Assembly: GCA_020348925.1 (NCBI GenBank)
Contig: CP070758.1
Coordinates: forward strand, 3,851,601-3,915,600
From: Gemmatimonadota bacterium
GTDB lineage: Bacteria; JBHIER01; G020348925
DNA length: 64,000 nt
Direction of reading: 5' to 3'
Shown: positions 39,822 through 50,174 of the stretch, one piece after another
How positions within the stretch are numbered: the first letter of the stretch is position 1
Layout: every line of letters starts with the position of its first letter
Notes under the pieces: generated by a model
Seen by the model: only the letters and a program-made list of their open reading frames with translations
Told to the model about the DNA's origin: nothing
The model's database searches: none
Position numbers and translations under genes: made by a program

Positions 39822-41174
39822 TCAGACTTTCACCGACGGATATTCCCGCAGTTTATCAATAATGATTTTTTCGATCTCCAGTAATCGCTCCTCAGTTCCC
39901 GCCTCGCACCGCATGACCAGAATCGGCTGGGTATTCGAAGCCCGCACAAGACCCCAACCATCTTTGAATAGTATTCTTACTCCATCGATGTCAATGGTTT
40001 CATATGTTTTTTTAAAGTAGTTTTTTACATCATCTACAATCTCAAACTTCTTATCCTCCGAACACTCCACTCGTATCTCAGGGGTCGAGTAATACCTGGG
40101 AATGTCCGCCGTCATGACCGAAAAGGGCCGGTTGCTCTCTGACAGGATCCGAACAAGTCGTGCCGAGGCATAGATGGCATCGTCATAGCCATAATTGTCT
40201 CCAAAAAACATATGTCCTGACATCTCTCCTCCGACCGGTGCACCCTCCTCTTTCATTTTCGCCTTCAAAAGAGAATGACCGGTCTTCCACATTACGGGAA
40301 CGCCCCCGTTCGCTGTGATGTCATCCACAAGACCTTGAGAGCATTTGACATCAAAGACGATCTTGGATCCTTTTTCGTTTCGGAGAATATCCCGGGCATA
40401 GAGGGCCAAAAGTTTGTCTCCCCACACAATTTCCCCTTTTTCATCAACCGCCCCCAGCCTATCGGCATCCCCATCGTATCCGATACCGATATCTGCCTCC
40501 TCCTGGTGCACCTTGGAAATAAGATCTTTTAAATACTCAGGAACAGTAGGGTCCGGCAGATGGTTGGGGAATCGACCATCAGGTTCACAGTACAATTTCA
40601 CGACGTGGCAACCGAGATCCTCAAAGATTCGCGGGGCAATCTCTCCTGCCGTTCCATTCCCTGCATCGATGACCATCTTTATTGGTCTCTCAATCTTGAT
40701 TTTTCCCTCGATATTTCGGATATACTCGGGAACAATGTCGTACACGTCTTGCTGGCCCTTACCAGACGTAAATCGGCCACTCTCGATAATTCCCCGCAAT
40801 TGTTGAATATCATCCCCATAGATTGACAGAACTCCTCGACACATTTTGAATCCATTATATTCAATAGGATTGTGACTTCCCGTAATCATCACCCCTCCAT
40901 CTTTCTCCAAGTGGACGATGGAAAAATAGAGGACTGGGGTGGGAACAACCCCGATATCGATCACAGTACACCCTGTGGACAGAATGCCCTCCATAAGATC
41001 GTCTCGCAATCGCGTCGAACTCAAACGCACATCGCGCCCTAAAACGACATTTTTGAGCCCTAATCGCTGAAGGAATGTCCCGTAAGCCCGCCCCAAATTC
41101 GTCACGACCTCCTCGGTCAGATCCTCATCGACCAAGCCCCGAACATCATACTGACGAAATATATGTGGATTCAT
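39822..41174 (-). CDS. manB: Phosphomannomutase/phosphoglucomutase
   Basis: The 450-aa protein has the four-domain phosphohexomutase layout: IFRQYDVRGLVDEDLT, the phosphoserine loop MITGSHNPIEYNG, the metal loop GIGYDGDADRLG, the sugar loop GGEMSGHMFF, and the phosphate loop VRASNTQPILVMRCEA. It interconverts mannose-6- and mannose-1-phosphate (and perhaps the glucose forms). Together with manC downstream it supplies GDP-mannose. The enzyme belongs to the AlgC/ManB group; which sugar it prefers cannot be told from sequence. Confidence 0.93.
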   Translation of the reverse strand: MNPHIFRQYDVRGLVDEDLTEEVVTNLGRAYGTFLQRLGLKNVVLGRDVRLSSTRLRDDLMEGILSTGCTVIDIGVVPTPVLYFSIVHLEKDGGVMITGSHNPIEYNGFKMCRGVLSIYGDDIQQLRGIIESGRFTSGKGQQDVYDIVPEYIRNIEGKIKIERPIKMVIDAGNGTAGEIAPRIFEDLGCHVVKLYCEPDGRFPNHLPDPTVPEYLKDLISKVHQEEADIGIGYDGDADRLGAVDEKGEIVWGDKLLALYARDILRNEKGSKIVFDVKCSQGLVDDITANGGVPVMWKTGHSLLKAKMKEEGAPVGGEMSGHMFFGDNYGYDDAIYASARLVRILSESNRPFSVMTADIPRYYSTPEIRVECSEDKKFEIVDDVKNYFKKTYETIDIDGVRILFKDGWGLVRASNTQPILVMRCEAGTEERLLEIEKIIIDKLREYPSVKV

Positions 41175-41302
41175 TCGTCCTCCCGCAATGGTGCGCAGTT
41201 TGTTCCTTCTTGAAACCAGAGAAGCCGATTAGTGATACAGATTCTCTTTCTGGGCCCTCTTTTGGATGTTGAATTATGGATTTGGGATTGTTCATTTACG
41301 AT

Positions 41303-41827
41303 CTACCACCCCGCCACCGTTTTATTGACGATGTCCGAAGCCAATTTCTCAATCGCTCGATCTATGCCGTCTTCCCACTCTTCATCCCCCGTGGAATAGA
41401 TCCCCCATCCCTCCATGGCGTTATCCTCCCAGATGACTTTTCTCTCCCTCACATCTTCAAACCGAACAGTGAGAAAAATCTGCATCTTGTATTCCTGAAC
41501 CTGCTCCTGCTGATCGTACGTGAACGGGACTTCCTTTATCGAAACGATTGAGGCCCTCAGAATCGAATCGGCATTTCGCTCACTCTCCACACGAAGCGTA
41601 TTATCTCCTGCAAAGGCATCGATGACAGCGTCCGTCAGTTTCTCCTTGATGCCGTACTCCCACGTCGTCTCGTTCCCGAAGAGAGGGACGGCAACCGATT
41701 TGATATGAGAAGGCAGAAGAGAGCCGGACGTCGAATAATACCAGCACCCGGCTGCGATCCCCACCACAAGCAATAGGAGAGCTGTCCCTCTAATTTTTAT
41801 TCCGTTTATCAACGACGACCTTCCCAT
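41303..41827 (-). CDS. lptE: LPS-assembly lipoprotein LptE-like
   Basis: The 174-aa product has a hydrophobic start ending in a lipobox (LLVVGIAAGC, lipidated Cys about residue 28), then YYSTSGSLLPSHIKSVAVPLFGNETTWEYGIKEKLTDAVIDAF, a typical LptE opening. It continues with a beta-rich core and a C-terminal helix. LptE plugs the LptD barrel that inserts LPS into the outer membrane, so this gene marks an outer membrane. Its start overlaps the hutI stop by 38 bases; a TTG start five codons in is possible. Confidence 0.82.
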   Translation of the reverse strand: MGRSSLINGIKIRGTALLLLVVGIAAGCWYYSTSGSLLPSHIKSVAVPLFGNETTWEYGIKEKLTDAVIDAFAGDNTLRVESERNADSILRASIVSIKEVPFTYDQQEQVQEYKMQIFLTVRFEDVRERKVIWEDNAMEGWGIYSTGDEEWEDGIDRAIEKLASDIVNKTVAGW

Positions 41828-43076
41828 CCTTGATCACCATCTCCACGAAATTGACACCAAAATGGTAGGGCAGATACGAGTATCGGGGCATGTCCCAGAT
41901 GACGATATCACCCTTTTTCCCAATGTCAAGACTGCCGATTGCGCCCTCCCTTGCGACGGCACAGGCGCCGTTGAGGGTCGCGGCAGCGATCGCCTCGGCT
42001 GGGGTCAGGCGCATCATGACGCAGGCCAACGTTATGATGATGGCCATCGATTCGGTCCGGCAGCTTCCCGGATTCATATCTGTCGCCAGGGCCACCGGAA
42101 CCTCTGTTGTGATCATCCTTCTGGCAGGCGCGTACTGGCGACATCCCAAACTGAAGGTTGTTCCTGGAAGCAGCACGGCGATAACACCTTGTGATTTCAA
42201 AGCCATAATACCCTGATCTGATACTGCGACGAGATGATCGGCCGACAGGGCCTCCAACTCCGCCGCCAATTCCGCCCCCCCAAAAGGGCTGAGCTCATCG
42301 GCGTGCAGCTTCACCTCCAATCCGGCCTCTCTGGCTGCCGTCAAAATTAGTTTCGACTCCTCGACGTCAAAGACTTCCTCCTCGCAAAAAACATCGCAAA
42401 ATTCGGCCAGTTCCCGCTCGGCCACGGCCGGGATCATCTCATGAAGAATCAGCTCAATATATTCAGGTTTCTTCCCCCGGTACTCGTCCGGGACTTCGTG
42501 AGCCCCGAGGAACGTCGGAACGAGATCTACTGGATGGCTCTCTTGGAGATCACGGACTACTTCCAGCATCTTGATTTCATCCTCAGTGCTCAGCCCGTAA
42601 CCACTCTTGGCCTCTATCGTTGTGGTTCCATGCTCCAACATTCGGTCCAGCCGAGGCAGAGCCGCTTCAAACAGCTCCTGCTTCGAAGCCTGCCGCACCT
42701 TTCGCACGGTCGCTCTGATCCCCCCACCCCGCCGAGCGATCTCCTGGTAGGTCGCCCCCTTGATCCTCAGTTCAAACTCGTCATCCCGCGATCCGACAAA
42801 GATCGGATGGGTATGCGCATCCACAAAGCCCGGCAGAACGATCTTTCCTGAGGCATCGATCTCGATACAACCTGGGGATAACGCAACTTCCGAGAGAACG
42901 TCATCCGTCACTCCAACCGCCACTATGCGTCCCGTTCGCACGGCAACGGCACCATCTTCAACGACACCCAGATCCTCCATCGCCCTCCCGCATCGTGGTC
43001 CGGGCTCGGATGAACGCAGCGTGATCAGTTGTCGAGCGTTTCGAACAAGGAGATCGCAGGTTCTTTCTTCCATCAT
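41790..43076 (-). CDS. hutI: Imidazolonepropionase
   Basis: The 428-aa amidohydrolase has the metal-binding LPGFVDAHTHPIFVGSRDDEFELRIKGATYQEIARRGGGI stretch, GTTTIEAKSGYGLSTEDEIKML, FLGAHEVPDEYRG, and VALATDMNPGSC. It opens the imidazolone ring in histidine degradation. It starts right at the stop of the IscU-like gene (four-base overlap), so hutU, the scaffold gene and hutI form one operon. hutH and the last step enzyme are not in the window. Confidence 0.95.
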   Translation of the reverse strand: MMEERTCDLLVRNARQLITLRSSEPGPRCGRAMEDLGVVEDGAVAVRTGRIVAVGVTDDVLSEVALSPGCIEIDASGKIVLPGFVDAHTHPIFVGSRDDEFELRIKGATYQEIARRGGGIRATVRKVRQASKQELFEAALPRLDRMLEHGTTTIEAKSGYGLSTEDEIKMLEVVRDLQESHPVDLVPTFLGAHEVPDEYRGKKPEYIELILHEMIPAVAERELAEFCDVFCEEEVFDVEESKLILTAAREAGLEVKLHADELSPFGGAELAAELEALSADHLVAVSDQGIMALKSQGVIAVLLPGTTFSLGCRQYAPARRMITTEVPVALATDMNPGSCRTESMAIIITLACVMMRLTPAEAIAAATLNGACAVAREGAIGSLDIGKKGDIVIWDMPRYSYLPYHFGVNFVEMVIKDGKVVVDKRNKN

Positions 43077-43483
43077 ACAAAGGTCGCTTCCCTGTCTTTC
43101 GAATCCTTCGACCTGTAATTGGTAATAGCCTGGTGAAGCGCGTCTGCCGCCAGTACGGAACAGTGGATCTTCTCTTTGGGTATGCCATTGTCCATGGCCT
43201 TCACAATGTCCATATCCGTGATCCGGAGCGCCTCATCCAACATCTTGCCCAGAGCCATGTCAGTCAGAATACTACTGGAGGCGATGGCCGCAGCACACCC
43301 AAACGTTTTGAACTTGATATCGACGATGCGGTCATCTTTCACGCTGATGTAAACGACCGTGAGGTCACCGCAGACGTCGCTCGTCAGCTCACCGATACCA
43401 TCGGCATTCTCTATCTCTCCCACATTGTGGGGATGTTGAAAGTGATCCAATAATTTTTGAGAATACGGAAGTTTCGCGACCAT
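43073..43483 (-). CDS. IscU/NifU-type iron-sulfur cluster scaffold
   Basis: The 136-aa protein aligns with the IscU/NifU N-terminal domain: YSQKLLDHFQHPHNVGEIENADGIGE, the first ligand in SDVCGDLTV, FKTFGCAAAIASSSILTDMALGK, and the third cysteine in KIHCSVLAADALHQAI. The aspartate after the first cysteine is kept. It would assemble [2Fe-2S] or [4Fe-4S] clusters in the cytoplasm. It sits between hutU and hutI with a start 13 bases after hutU and a four-base overlap with hutI. No cysteine desulfurase lies nearby. Confidence 0.88.
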   Translation of the reverse strand: MVAKLPYSQKLLDHFQHPHNVGEIENADGIGELTSDVCGDLTVVYISVKDDRIVDIKFKTFGCAAAIASSSILTDMALGKMLDEALRITDMDIVKAMDNGIPKEKIHCSVLAADALHQAITNYRSKDSKDREATFV

Positions 43484-43496
43484 GTTCCCTCGGTAT

Positions 43497-45161
43497 TTAG
43501 GAATCGAGCAGGGGTATGACGACGCCCTTTTCGCGGGCCGTCCTCATCGCCTCTTCGTAGCCGGCATCAACATGACGGGCGATACCACTGCCCGGATCAT
43601 TGTTCAACACCCGTTCCAGGCGGATATCCATGTCTGACGTCCCATCAGCTACAACGACCTGACCAGCGTGAATGGATTTGCCGTGCCCCACCCCTCCCCC
43701 GTCGTGCACCGAGACCCAGCTCGCCCCTGAAACGGCGTTCAATAATCCGTTGAGAATCGGCCAATCGGCCACGACATCGGAACCGTCTCTCATCCCCTCG
43801 GTTTCCCGCAAGGGAGAGGCCACCGAACCGCAATCCAGATGGTCACGCCCAATAACGATGGGAGCTTTGATCTCTCCCCTTCTGACCATCGCATTCATGA
43901 ACAATCCGAGCTTGGCCCGATCCCCGTAGCCCAACCAACAGACTCGGGCAGGAAGCCCGGGGAGTTTATCGAAATCGAGGTGCTTTCGAGCCAGTTTGAT
44001 CCAATTGATCAGAACCGAATCTTTCGGAAACTCTCTCAGTATGACCTCGTCAATCCTAAAAATATCCTCGGGATCACCTGACAGTGCCGCCCAGCGGAAA
44101 GGGCCACGCCCCTGGCAGAAGAGCGGTCGGACGTATTCGAGAACAAATCCTTTGATGTCGAAAGCGTTTGAAACCCCCTTCTCGCTTGCGTACTGGCGAA
44201 TGCCGTTCCCGTAATCGAACACCACTGCCCCCGAGTTTTTGAAGCCCAGCATGGCCCGAACATGGTCGGCCATCGACTCCTTGGCACGATCGACGTACAC
44301 CTCCGGATTCGTCTCCAGCAAACGCTCGGCTTCAGTCCGTCTCATACCTTTCGGCCAGTATCGCTTCGGTTCGTGGGCCGACGTCTGATCGGTCACAAGA
44401 TCCGGGATCACGCCTCGCCGTAATATTTCGGGATGTGTTTCAGCGGTGTTGCCAAGCAGCCCGACGGAGATCGCTGCACCACATTTCTTGGCCTTCAGGA
44501 CAATGTCGAGGGCTTCGTCCAGATCTTCGCACAGACGGTCGCACAGCCCCTCGCGTATGACCCGCTCAATAATTTCGCGGCGAAACTCCACTCCCAAAAA
44601 GGCGGCCCCGTTCATGGTCGCTGCCAAGGCCTGGGCTCCTCCCATATTTCCCAGTCCACCAGTTAACAAGAATTTCCCCTTGAGGTCTCCACCGAAATGT
44701 GTTCTGGCAGCGGCGGCGAAAGTCTCGTACGTCCCCTGCAGGATTCCCTGCTGGCCGATAAAGATCCAGCTGCCCGCCGTCATCTGGCCGTACATGATGA
44801 GGCCTTGCGCGTCCAACTCATCGAATGTCGTGTCGGTATCCCAGTGAGGCACGATGAGGGAGTTGGCGATGAGGACCCGTGGCGCATATGCATGGGTTCT
44901 AAAGATCCCCACTGGCTTGCCCGATTGTATAAGGAGCGTCTCATCATTTTCGAGATTTTTGAGACAACGGACTATGGCTTCATACGCTTCCCAGTTGCGG
45001 GCAGCTCGCCCTGTCCCGCCGTATATAATGAGATTGTCAGGATCGGCCCCCTGCTCCAGGTTGTTCATCAACATGCGTAACGCCGCTTCCTGATGCCACC
45101 CTTTGCACTGTAATTCAATCCCGCGCGGTGCCACAATTTTTTCGCGAACGTCACTCGCCAT
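43497..45161 (-). CDS. hutU: Urocanate hydratase
   Basis: The 554-aa product matches urocanase in length and sequence: [38 protein letters not shown], the NAD-binding [13 protein letters not shown] and the active-site region [18 protein letters not shown], and [15 protein letters not shown] near the C-terminus. It hydrates urocanate to imidazolonepropionate using tightly bound NAD as an electrophile. AGGAGG precedes the ATG and a near-consensus promoter lies about 60 bases upstream. It is the first gene of the hut unit. Confidence 0.97.
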   Translation of the reverse strand: MASDVREKIVAPRGIELQCKGWHQEAALRMLMNNLEQGADPDNLIIYGGTGRAARNWEAYEAIVRCLKNLENDETLLIQSGKPVGIFRTHAYAPRVLIANSLIVPHWDTDTTFDELDAQGLIMYGQMTAGSWIFIGQQGILQGTYETFAAAARTHFGGDLKGKFLLTGGLGNMGGAQALAATMNGAAFLGVEFRREIIERVIREGLCDRLCEDLDEALDIVLKAKKCGAAISVGLLGNTAETHPEILRRGVIPDLVTDQTSAHEPKRYWPKGMRRTEAERLLETNPEVYVDRAKESMADHVRAMLGFKNSGAVVFDYGNGIRQYASEKGVSNAFDIKGFVLEYVRPLFCQGRGPFRWAALSGDPEDIFRIDEVILREFPKDSVLINWIKLARKHLDFDKLPGLPARVCWLGYGDRAKLGLFMNAMVRRGEIKAPIVIGRDHLDCGSVASPLRETEGMRDGSDVVADWPILNGLLNAVSGASWVSVHDGGGVGHGKSIHAGQVVVADGTSDMDIRLERVLNNDPGSGIARHVDAGYEEAMRTAREKGVVIPLLDS

Positions 45162-45222
45162 AAGTATCGGTCCTCCTGTGAAACGTCATATCTTGATTAC
45201 TAAACGATGCATACCAAATCGT

Positions 45223-45251
45223 AATCTACATCTCTTGGCAATGTCTGTCAA
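45223..45251 (-). promoter_or_regulatory. hutU: Promoter of the hutU operon
   Basis: Minus-strand TTGACA (45246-45251) and TAGATT (45223-45228) have a 17-base spacer. The -10 box lies about 60 bases before the hutU start. Confidence 0.8.
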
Positions 45252-46015
45252 CTCGAAAATTGCCTAAAATTTAGGAATAACGGAAACTTTCGCCGTACGC
45301 ACGGCGGTTCTTGTACGATTCGGCTGCAAGAGAGACTGGAAAAGTTAAAGGGTTCTGTGGAAAGAAAAGTACCGGAGCTCCACGCTCCGGAGTGAGGGGC
45401 ATACCTCGATTCCGGGAATGGAAGCATGAAATAGAAATTGGATTCCACGCTTCCCCCTGAAAGTGCAGATTTTCAATGAAAACCGTTACGTTAGAAATTG
45501 AGCGTTGTTATTCGATTTCCTCAAGAATCACAGAAATCAAGGTTCACATTCACTAATTCCCAAGATTACGCTACTATAGATTGAAAAAAGTTGTCTCATT
45601 TTTCATTTCTTACTAAGGAAGCCTGGAAAGACATAGGACAGAATCGTAGAACATGCCATGGAACAATGTTCAAAACCGATATTTTTTTCTCCCCTCATAT
45701 GTCCATGTTACGTTACCTCCATGTTTATTTTAGGAAGAATCCAGGTTAAAGTTCTGAAAGCACCCTCTTTCGAGAAGGAGGTGTCTTGTGTAAAAGAGTA
45801 TGCCGAGGTGCGATCCGAGGCTCCTGTACGAGTAAGGAACTATGAAAGATTCACAGTATATCCCCGGGAGCTACGCATTCCTGGTTTGTAATGTTCCCTC
45901 GACGGCTTCCACAATGTCTCAGACGCATTAAGACTCTCTGTACCCGGTGGCGACGTTTCCGCGACCATAAAAGGGTGAGAAATGCGCCGTCCCGAAAAAA
46001 TGATTCAACCCAATT
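45252..46015. other. Long intergenic region without a recognised gene
   Basis: No convincing gene was found. A 77-codon plus-strand frame (45658-45891) has no good ribosome site and no recognisable motif. A small GC-rich hairpin, CCGGAG-CTCCACG-CTCCGG, lies near 45372-45390. The region separates the hut operon from the peptide cluster. Confidence 0.4.
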
Positions 46016-47761
46016 CTAAGAAGACAGCACACTCCGGTAGAGATTTTTATAAAATCCATCCTTCTCCACCAATTCCTCGTGATGCCCCGTCTCAACGATC
46101 TCCCCGTCCTTCATAACGAAGATCGTGTCAGCTTCTCTGACTGTCGAAAGCCGATGGGCAATAATCACAGTGGTCCTGTTTTTTGAAAGCTGAAACAGGC
46201 TCTTCTGCAACAGAGCCTCGGTCTCTAAATCCAAGAATGACGTAGCCTCATCAAGTATGACGATCTTCGGATTTTTCAGAAAAACCCTGGCGATGGCAAT
46301 GCGCTGAGCCTGTCCACTGGAAAGACGGAGCCCCCTCTCCCCGACCTGTGTTCTGTAACGATCCGGAAGGGAAAGGATAAAATCATGACATCCGGCATCC
46401 TTTGCCGCCTGAATAATCTTTCGATCATCGGAGATTCTGTTACCGTATGCTATATTTTCCCTGACGCTTCCACTTAAAACAAAAGTGTTTTGCAGAACAA
46501 TCCCCATTTGGCTGTGCAGAAATTTCAGATCAATTTCTCGAACATCCACATGATCCACCATGACGACTCCTTCATCGGGCTCGTAATAGCGAGAAAGGAG
46601 ACCGCACAGAGTCGTCTTTCCACTCCCGCTCGGTCCCACTATGGCAACCGTTGATCCTCCTGAAACATCAAACGTCACATTTTTCAACACTCGATTGTAA
46701 GGATAATATCCGAAGCTCACGTTCCGAAATGAAATATGGCCTTCCAAAGCACCCGGAACGACATTCCCCTCATCGCATTGAGAACGAACATCATATATTT
46801 CATAAAAGCGATCGAAGCTGACCAAAGCCGCCTGCAAACTCAAAATGATATTGGTCGCTGTGGTAATGGGATTGTAGAGTCTGTTGGCAAACATCATGAA
46901 CGCCATCAGACCCCCTAAACTCAAACTCTCATGAATCACCAAATGTCCACCGTAGTAAAGAATTATGAAAGCCCAGAGATTGTTGATACAATTGACAGTG
47001 CTCGCCGAGCATTTGGTGAGCATAAAGCTTCTTATTTTCTTAATGACGAAATCATGGAGATCCCGATGAAATCTCAGAAGTTCTGATCCTTCCGCAGCTG
47101 ATCCTTTAATCATTTTCAAATTCCCCAGACATTCGATCATTCTGCCAGTTATGTCTTCAGCCTTCTCCTTGACCAACCGTGAATACTTGATAATAGGTTT
47201 ATAGAACTTGAATATGGTTACAACATGACCGATAAAGATGGCAAACACAGCCAATGCCAGTTTCCAGTTGAGAATGAACATGCCGGCCGCAATAAAAAGT
47301 GCAATGATGATATTCATGAAAAAATTTATTGGGGTGGCGGCAATAAACTGATGTATTACGTCGGTGTCCCTCATAATCCTATAGTGGAGTTCACCGCTTT
47401 TTTTTGAATCCAGGAAGTGTACAGGGATCTTTTTTAAAATGCGGGCGTAAAAGTCAAACTTGATATCAAAATCAATTTTCTGATCGATCCGAACAAAAAC
47501 GTAATTCTGGAATATATCCAAGGCCGTTCCAAAAATTAAAACCCCCAGCATCACTCCCAACAAGATTCTCATTAATCCCAAGTTCTTGTTTATAATAACA
47601 TCGTCAATAATTATCTTCGTCAAAATGGGAGTGATGAGGGACAGGAACAAAAAGACGAAAAGAAGAATGACGCACAAAGCTATTGTATCTATATACTTCA
47701 AGCCATATGTTTTCAATGCTCTTGTGTATCTACTGTGAACAAAATCGTACAGAACGAACAC
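46016..47761 (-). CDS. ABC exporter (permease fused to ATPase)
   Basis: The 581-aa protein has six hydrophobic segments in residues 25-310 and an ATPase domain with Walker A GPSGSGKT (376-383), signature SSGQ (481-484), Walker B VILDEA (501-506) and switch histidine in IIAHRLST. It is a type I half-transporter of the MsbA/peptide-export kind and would work as a homodimer in the inner membrane. There is no N-terminal C39 peptidase, so it cannot cut a double-glycine leader itself. It is the last gene of the peptide cluster. The start is uncertain: the GTG at 47761 is only two bases from AAAGGAGG, and a CTG three codons on would be better spaced. Confidence 0.9.
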   Translation of the reverse strand: MFVLYDFVHSRYTRALKTYGLKYIDTIALCVILLFVFLFLSLITPILTKIIIDDVIINKNLGLMRILLGVMLGVLIFGTALDIFQNYVFVRIDQKIDFDIKFDFYARILKKIPVHFLDSKKSGELHYRIMRDTDVIHQFIAATPINFFMNIIIALFIAAGMFILNWKLALAVFAIFIGHVVTIFKFYKPIIKYSRLVKEKAEDITGRMIECLGNLKMIKGSAAEGSELLRFHRDLHDFVIKKIRSFMLTKCSASTVNCINNLWAFIILYYGGHLVIHESLSLGGLMAFMMFANRLYNPITTATNIILSLQAALVSFDRFYEIYDVRSQCDEGNVVPGALEGHISFRNVSFGYYPYNRVLKNVTFDVSGGSTVAIVGPSGSGKTTLCGLLSRYYEPDEGVVMVDHVDVREIDLKFLHSQMGIVLQNTFVLSGSVRENIAYGNRISDDRKIIQAAKDAGCHDFILSLPDRYRTQVGERGLRLSSGQAQRIAIARVFLKNPKIVILDEATSFLDLETEALLQKSLFQLSKNRTTVIIAHRLSTVREADTIFVMKDGEIVETGHHEELVEKDGFYKNLYRSVLSS

Positions 47762-48181
47762 CCCTCCTTTCGACGAGAGGAGTATGAAATGTGAAGAAAC
47801 CCGGACCTCTTTGGTTCTATGGCGAATTCGCGGTTCGACGAAAATCTGAAGGAAGCCTATCCAATGATTCTCTCGCCGGCAACGCTCTCAAGCGATGCGT
47901 GCAAGAAGACGTCCACCGAAGCGATACATATCATGAAACAATCGTCTCTTCTATTTCACAATGTGACGAATGCACCAGGTGCCAAAATTTTGTGAATAGA
48001 GAGACGTTCAAAAAAAAACTTGCACCTCAGTATCTGATTTGAAAAACATCACAGACAAGAAGCTTCGAACATACTGTTATTTTTTCTGGAGTTGTGTCTT
48101 TGCGCCCCTGCGCGAACAATTTTCGGAGAAGACTTTTCTCGAGCCGACCGTAATCATGTCAGAGCTTCGAATATCTTCAGT
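47762..48181 (-). other. Gap between ABC exporter and DUF3108-like gene
   Basis: I checked both strands for a small peptide gene and found none with a ribosome site. Stops are frequent in all frames. The gap could hold a promoter for the exporter but no consensus pair was seen. Confidence 0.35.
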
Positions 48182-48928
48182 TCAACGTAACGGGTTGCCC
48201 ATCCTTTGGGATGAGACTGTTGGATGATACTGTTTCAACTCCAGTACCATATTGTGCGTCTCGCAGTGATACCGTACCATGGGGTGAGGGTGATTTTGAG
48301 CATACCACAAAAGTACCCTCTGTCCAGGAACACTGAGTTCAATGGCACTGCACAGAAATTCCCCGGCATCTCCCGTCACAGTATCGGACCCGATGGTCTT
48401 GAAAAAAGCGGTCTGGACGTGTTTTGCAAAGGGATAGAGATAGAAAAAAGATGCCGCACGTCTTCGCTCGAAGTCCACAGTCCTGAGAAGATGGACTATC
48501 TGTTCGTTATCATAGACAGCTCCTCGAAGAGGGACAGAGAAACGATCCTGTTTCGGCAAGAGAAGGTGCACTGTTGCCTGATGCGTGGTGTATGCAACCG
48601 ATGCCTCAACCGTTCCTCCGCCCAAATTCATAACTTTTTTCGAGGAAACCGGTGCATAGGTGCTTTCGTAAAATGTTACTTCGGAATCAAACACTTCTTC
48701 TTTCCCAAGGAAACCTGATACCGTGTAGAATTTTTGCCCTTGCCCCTCTCCTGTCATCGCAAGAACATATTTGAGCTCCGTTTGAATTTTTCCATCAACA
48801 AGAATATCGTAGGTGAACGCTTCATTATGGCCATAAGGGGCCTCTCCGAAAAGGACTTCCCCTCCACGCCTGTGTACTGACGAAGTATTGGAAACTTGAG
48901 AACTCTTTACTCTATCAAGAATGTTCAT
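48182..48928 (-). CDS. DUF3108-like protein, second copy of the peptide cluster
   Basis: About 248 aa, predicted mostly beta strand, with no signal peptide or membrane segment seen. The segment EAFTYDILVDGKIQTELKYVLAMTGEGQGQKFYTVSG and the following FDSEVTFYESTYAPVSSK resemble the DUF3108 pattern, in which a beta-rich protein recognises or traffics an envelope component. It is related to the 49426-50139 gene product: the C-terminal part of each contains a HPHPMV/RPHPMV motif before a last strand. Role in the cluster is unknown; self-protection or help in export are possible. The ATG at 48928 follows a GTG and the ribosome site AGAAGG is close. Confidence 0.55.
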   Translation of the reverse strand: MNILDRVKSSQVSNTSSVHRRGGEVLFGEAPYGHNEAFTYDILVDGKIQTELKYVLAMTGEGQGQKFYTVSGFLGKEEVFDSEVTFYESTYAPVSSKKVMNLGGGTVEASVAYTTHQATVHLLLPKQDRFSVPLRGAVYDNEQIVHLLRTVDFERRRAASFFYLYPFAKHVQTAFFKTIGSDTVTGDAGEFLCSAIELSVPGQRVLLWYAQNHPHPMVRYHCETHNMVLELKQYHPTVSSQRMGNPLR

Positions 48929-49058
48929 CACCTTCTTCGGGAGACAGGCTGGGAGACGTTAAGAAATTATTTATTTCTTCAAAAACGCAATGATCCAGGG
49001 GAGCCCAAGACGTATTCTTCATTCCGTCACGTTCACCGGTACACCATACCATCGTCAT

Positions 49059-49355
49059 TCATTTTTCAAATTTTCTGCACCCCAAAACAGTATTGAGCAC
49101 AATGGCCAAAAAGAGAAGGAGTAAAATCCACATGAACACGTTCCCCAATTGGTGGGCCGCGGGAAAGAAAGCGAAACATATCCCGATGAGACAGATCCGC
49201 AAGCCCGCAAACTTCGCCAATCCCTCTTTATCCTCTACTTTCGATGGATCGTATCCAGCCAACAGCCACAGTGTTTTCTTGGCCCAAATAAGCCATCCAG
49301 ATATGATACCGATCAATCCAATGACGCAGAATAGTACTATAGCGGCCATATTCAT
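49059..49355 (-). CDS. Small DUF3784-like membrane protein
   Basis: The 98-aa product has three hydrophobic segments: AAIVLFCVIGLIGIISGWLIW, a middle one starting LRICLIGICFAFF, and VFMWILLLLFLAIVLNTVLG. A KTLWLLAGYD segment after the first is typical of DUF3784 proteins. The ATG (MNMAAIV) follows GAGGAGGGGATGAG at ideal spacing; a longer frame without a ribosome site was rejected. Small membrane proteins beside peptide clusters often give immunity, but this is only inference from position. Confidence 0.7.
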   Translation of the reverse strand: MNMAAIVLFCVIGLIGIISGWLIWAKKTLWLLAGYDPSKVEDKEGLAKFAGLRICLIGICFAFFPAAHQLGNVFMWILLLLFLAIVLNTVLGCRKFEK

Positions 49356-49425
49356 CTCATCCCCTCCTCGAAACATTGAAATGCATAACGATACATTCTC
49401 CTCCTTGAACGGCGACAGACCTCCA

Positions 49426-50139
49426 TCACGGCATAACATAATTGGTCAGTTCAATAATTTGGGTTCCCTTGACGTTCTTCACCATCGGATGAGGCCTCTG
49501 CTCGGAAATCAATATATATTGCTGTACTTCATTTCTCAGCTCCTTTTTCGAAGAAATTCTCCAGCAAACAAATTTCCCCGCCGGAACCACCACAACCTCT
49601 TTGGCCTCGACTTTGAGCATCGGATGGGTCACAACTCCTTTTAAAATATGAACAGCAGAGATCGAAGCGGAGTATCCAGTATATGTGTTCAATAAGGAAC
49701 GTATGAGAAAATGAGCCTGATAGTTATCAAAAACGTTCAAAGGCACATTCATACTCGTTTTATGTTTTGCGCGAGCGGTTTCAACATAAATATCCACTTT
49801 CCTGCCCTTGTAATGTCCCTTCACCTTGATGGTCTCACCCTCGGGTGTCTGCAGACTGATGTGCGTCACAATGGGCTTGTAATCTCCTTTGTTCGCAAGA
49901 ACGGTTACCTCCTCAGTGTAGCTGGTATGATACATTTTGGTTTGAGTTATGATTGAAATATAATCATTTTCCATCTCTTTTGAAAGCCTATTTTCAATCA
50001 CGAGTTCGCCAATGCTTATTTTCTCCTTACTCTTCCGAACCCAGTCAATGGTGTATTCCGCCCTTTCCCCGTTCAACCAGGGTATTTCAGCAAACAACGA
50101 TTTCTTGGTGTTCTTTTCTGGCACGTTCTGAATTCTCAT
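49426..50139 (-). CDS. DUF3108-like protein, first copy of the peptide cluster
   Basis: About 237 aa from the ATG at MRIQNVPEKN; a TTG start 25 codons upstream inside the PH gene is the alternative and no clear ribosome site decides between them. Mostly beta strand. LNGERAEYTIDWVRKSKEKISIGELVIEN fits the DUF3108 opening, and EAKEVVVVPAGKFVCWRISSKKELRNEVQQYILISEQRPHPMV is the late part shared with the 48182-48928 product. Having two diverged copies in one cluster suggests two related jobs or partners. No enzyme motif is visible. Confidence 0.55.
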   Translation of the reverse strand: MRIQNVPEKNTKKSLFAEIPWLNGERAEYTIDWVRKSKEKISIGELVIENRLSKEMENDYISIITQTKMYHTSYTEEVTVLANKGDYKPIVTHISLQTPEGETIKVKGHYKGRKVDIYVETARAKHKTSMNVPLNVFDNYQAHFLIRSLLNTYTGYSASISAVHILKGVVTHPMLKVEAKEVVVVPAGKFVCWRISSKKELRNEVQQYILISEQRPHPMVKNVKGTQIIELTNYVMP

Positions 50140-50174
50140 GAAACGTTTTATTGTGGTTGTATCGAATGACCGCC

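Noticed and set aside
45658-45891. 77-codon plus-strand frame in the hutU-exporter gap
   Set aside because: No ribosome site, no motif, and its frame runs across a likely non-coding region.
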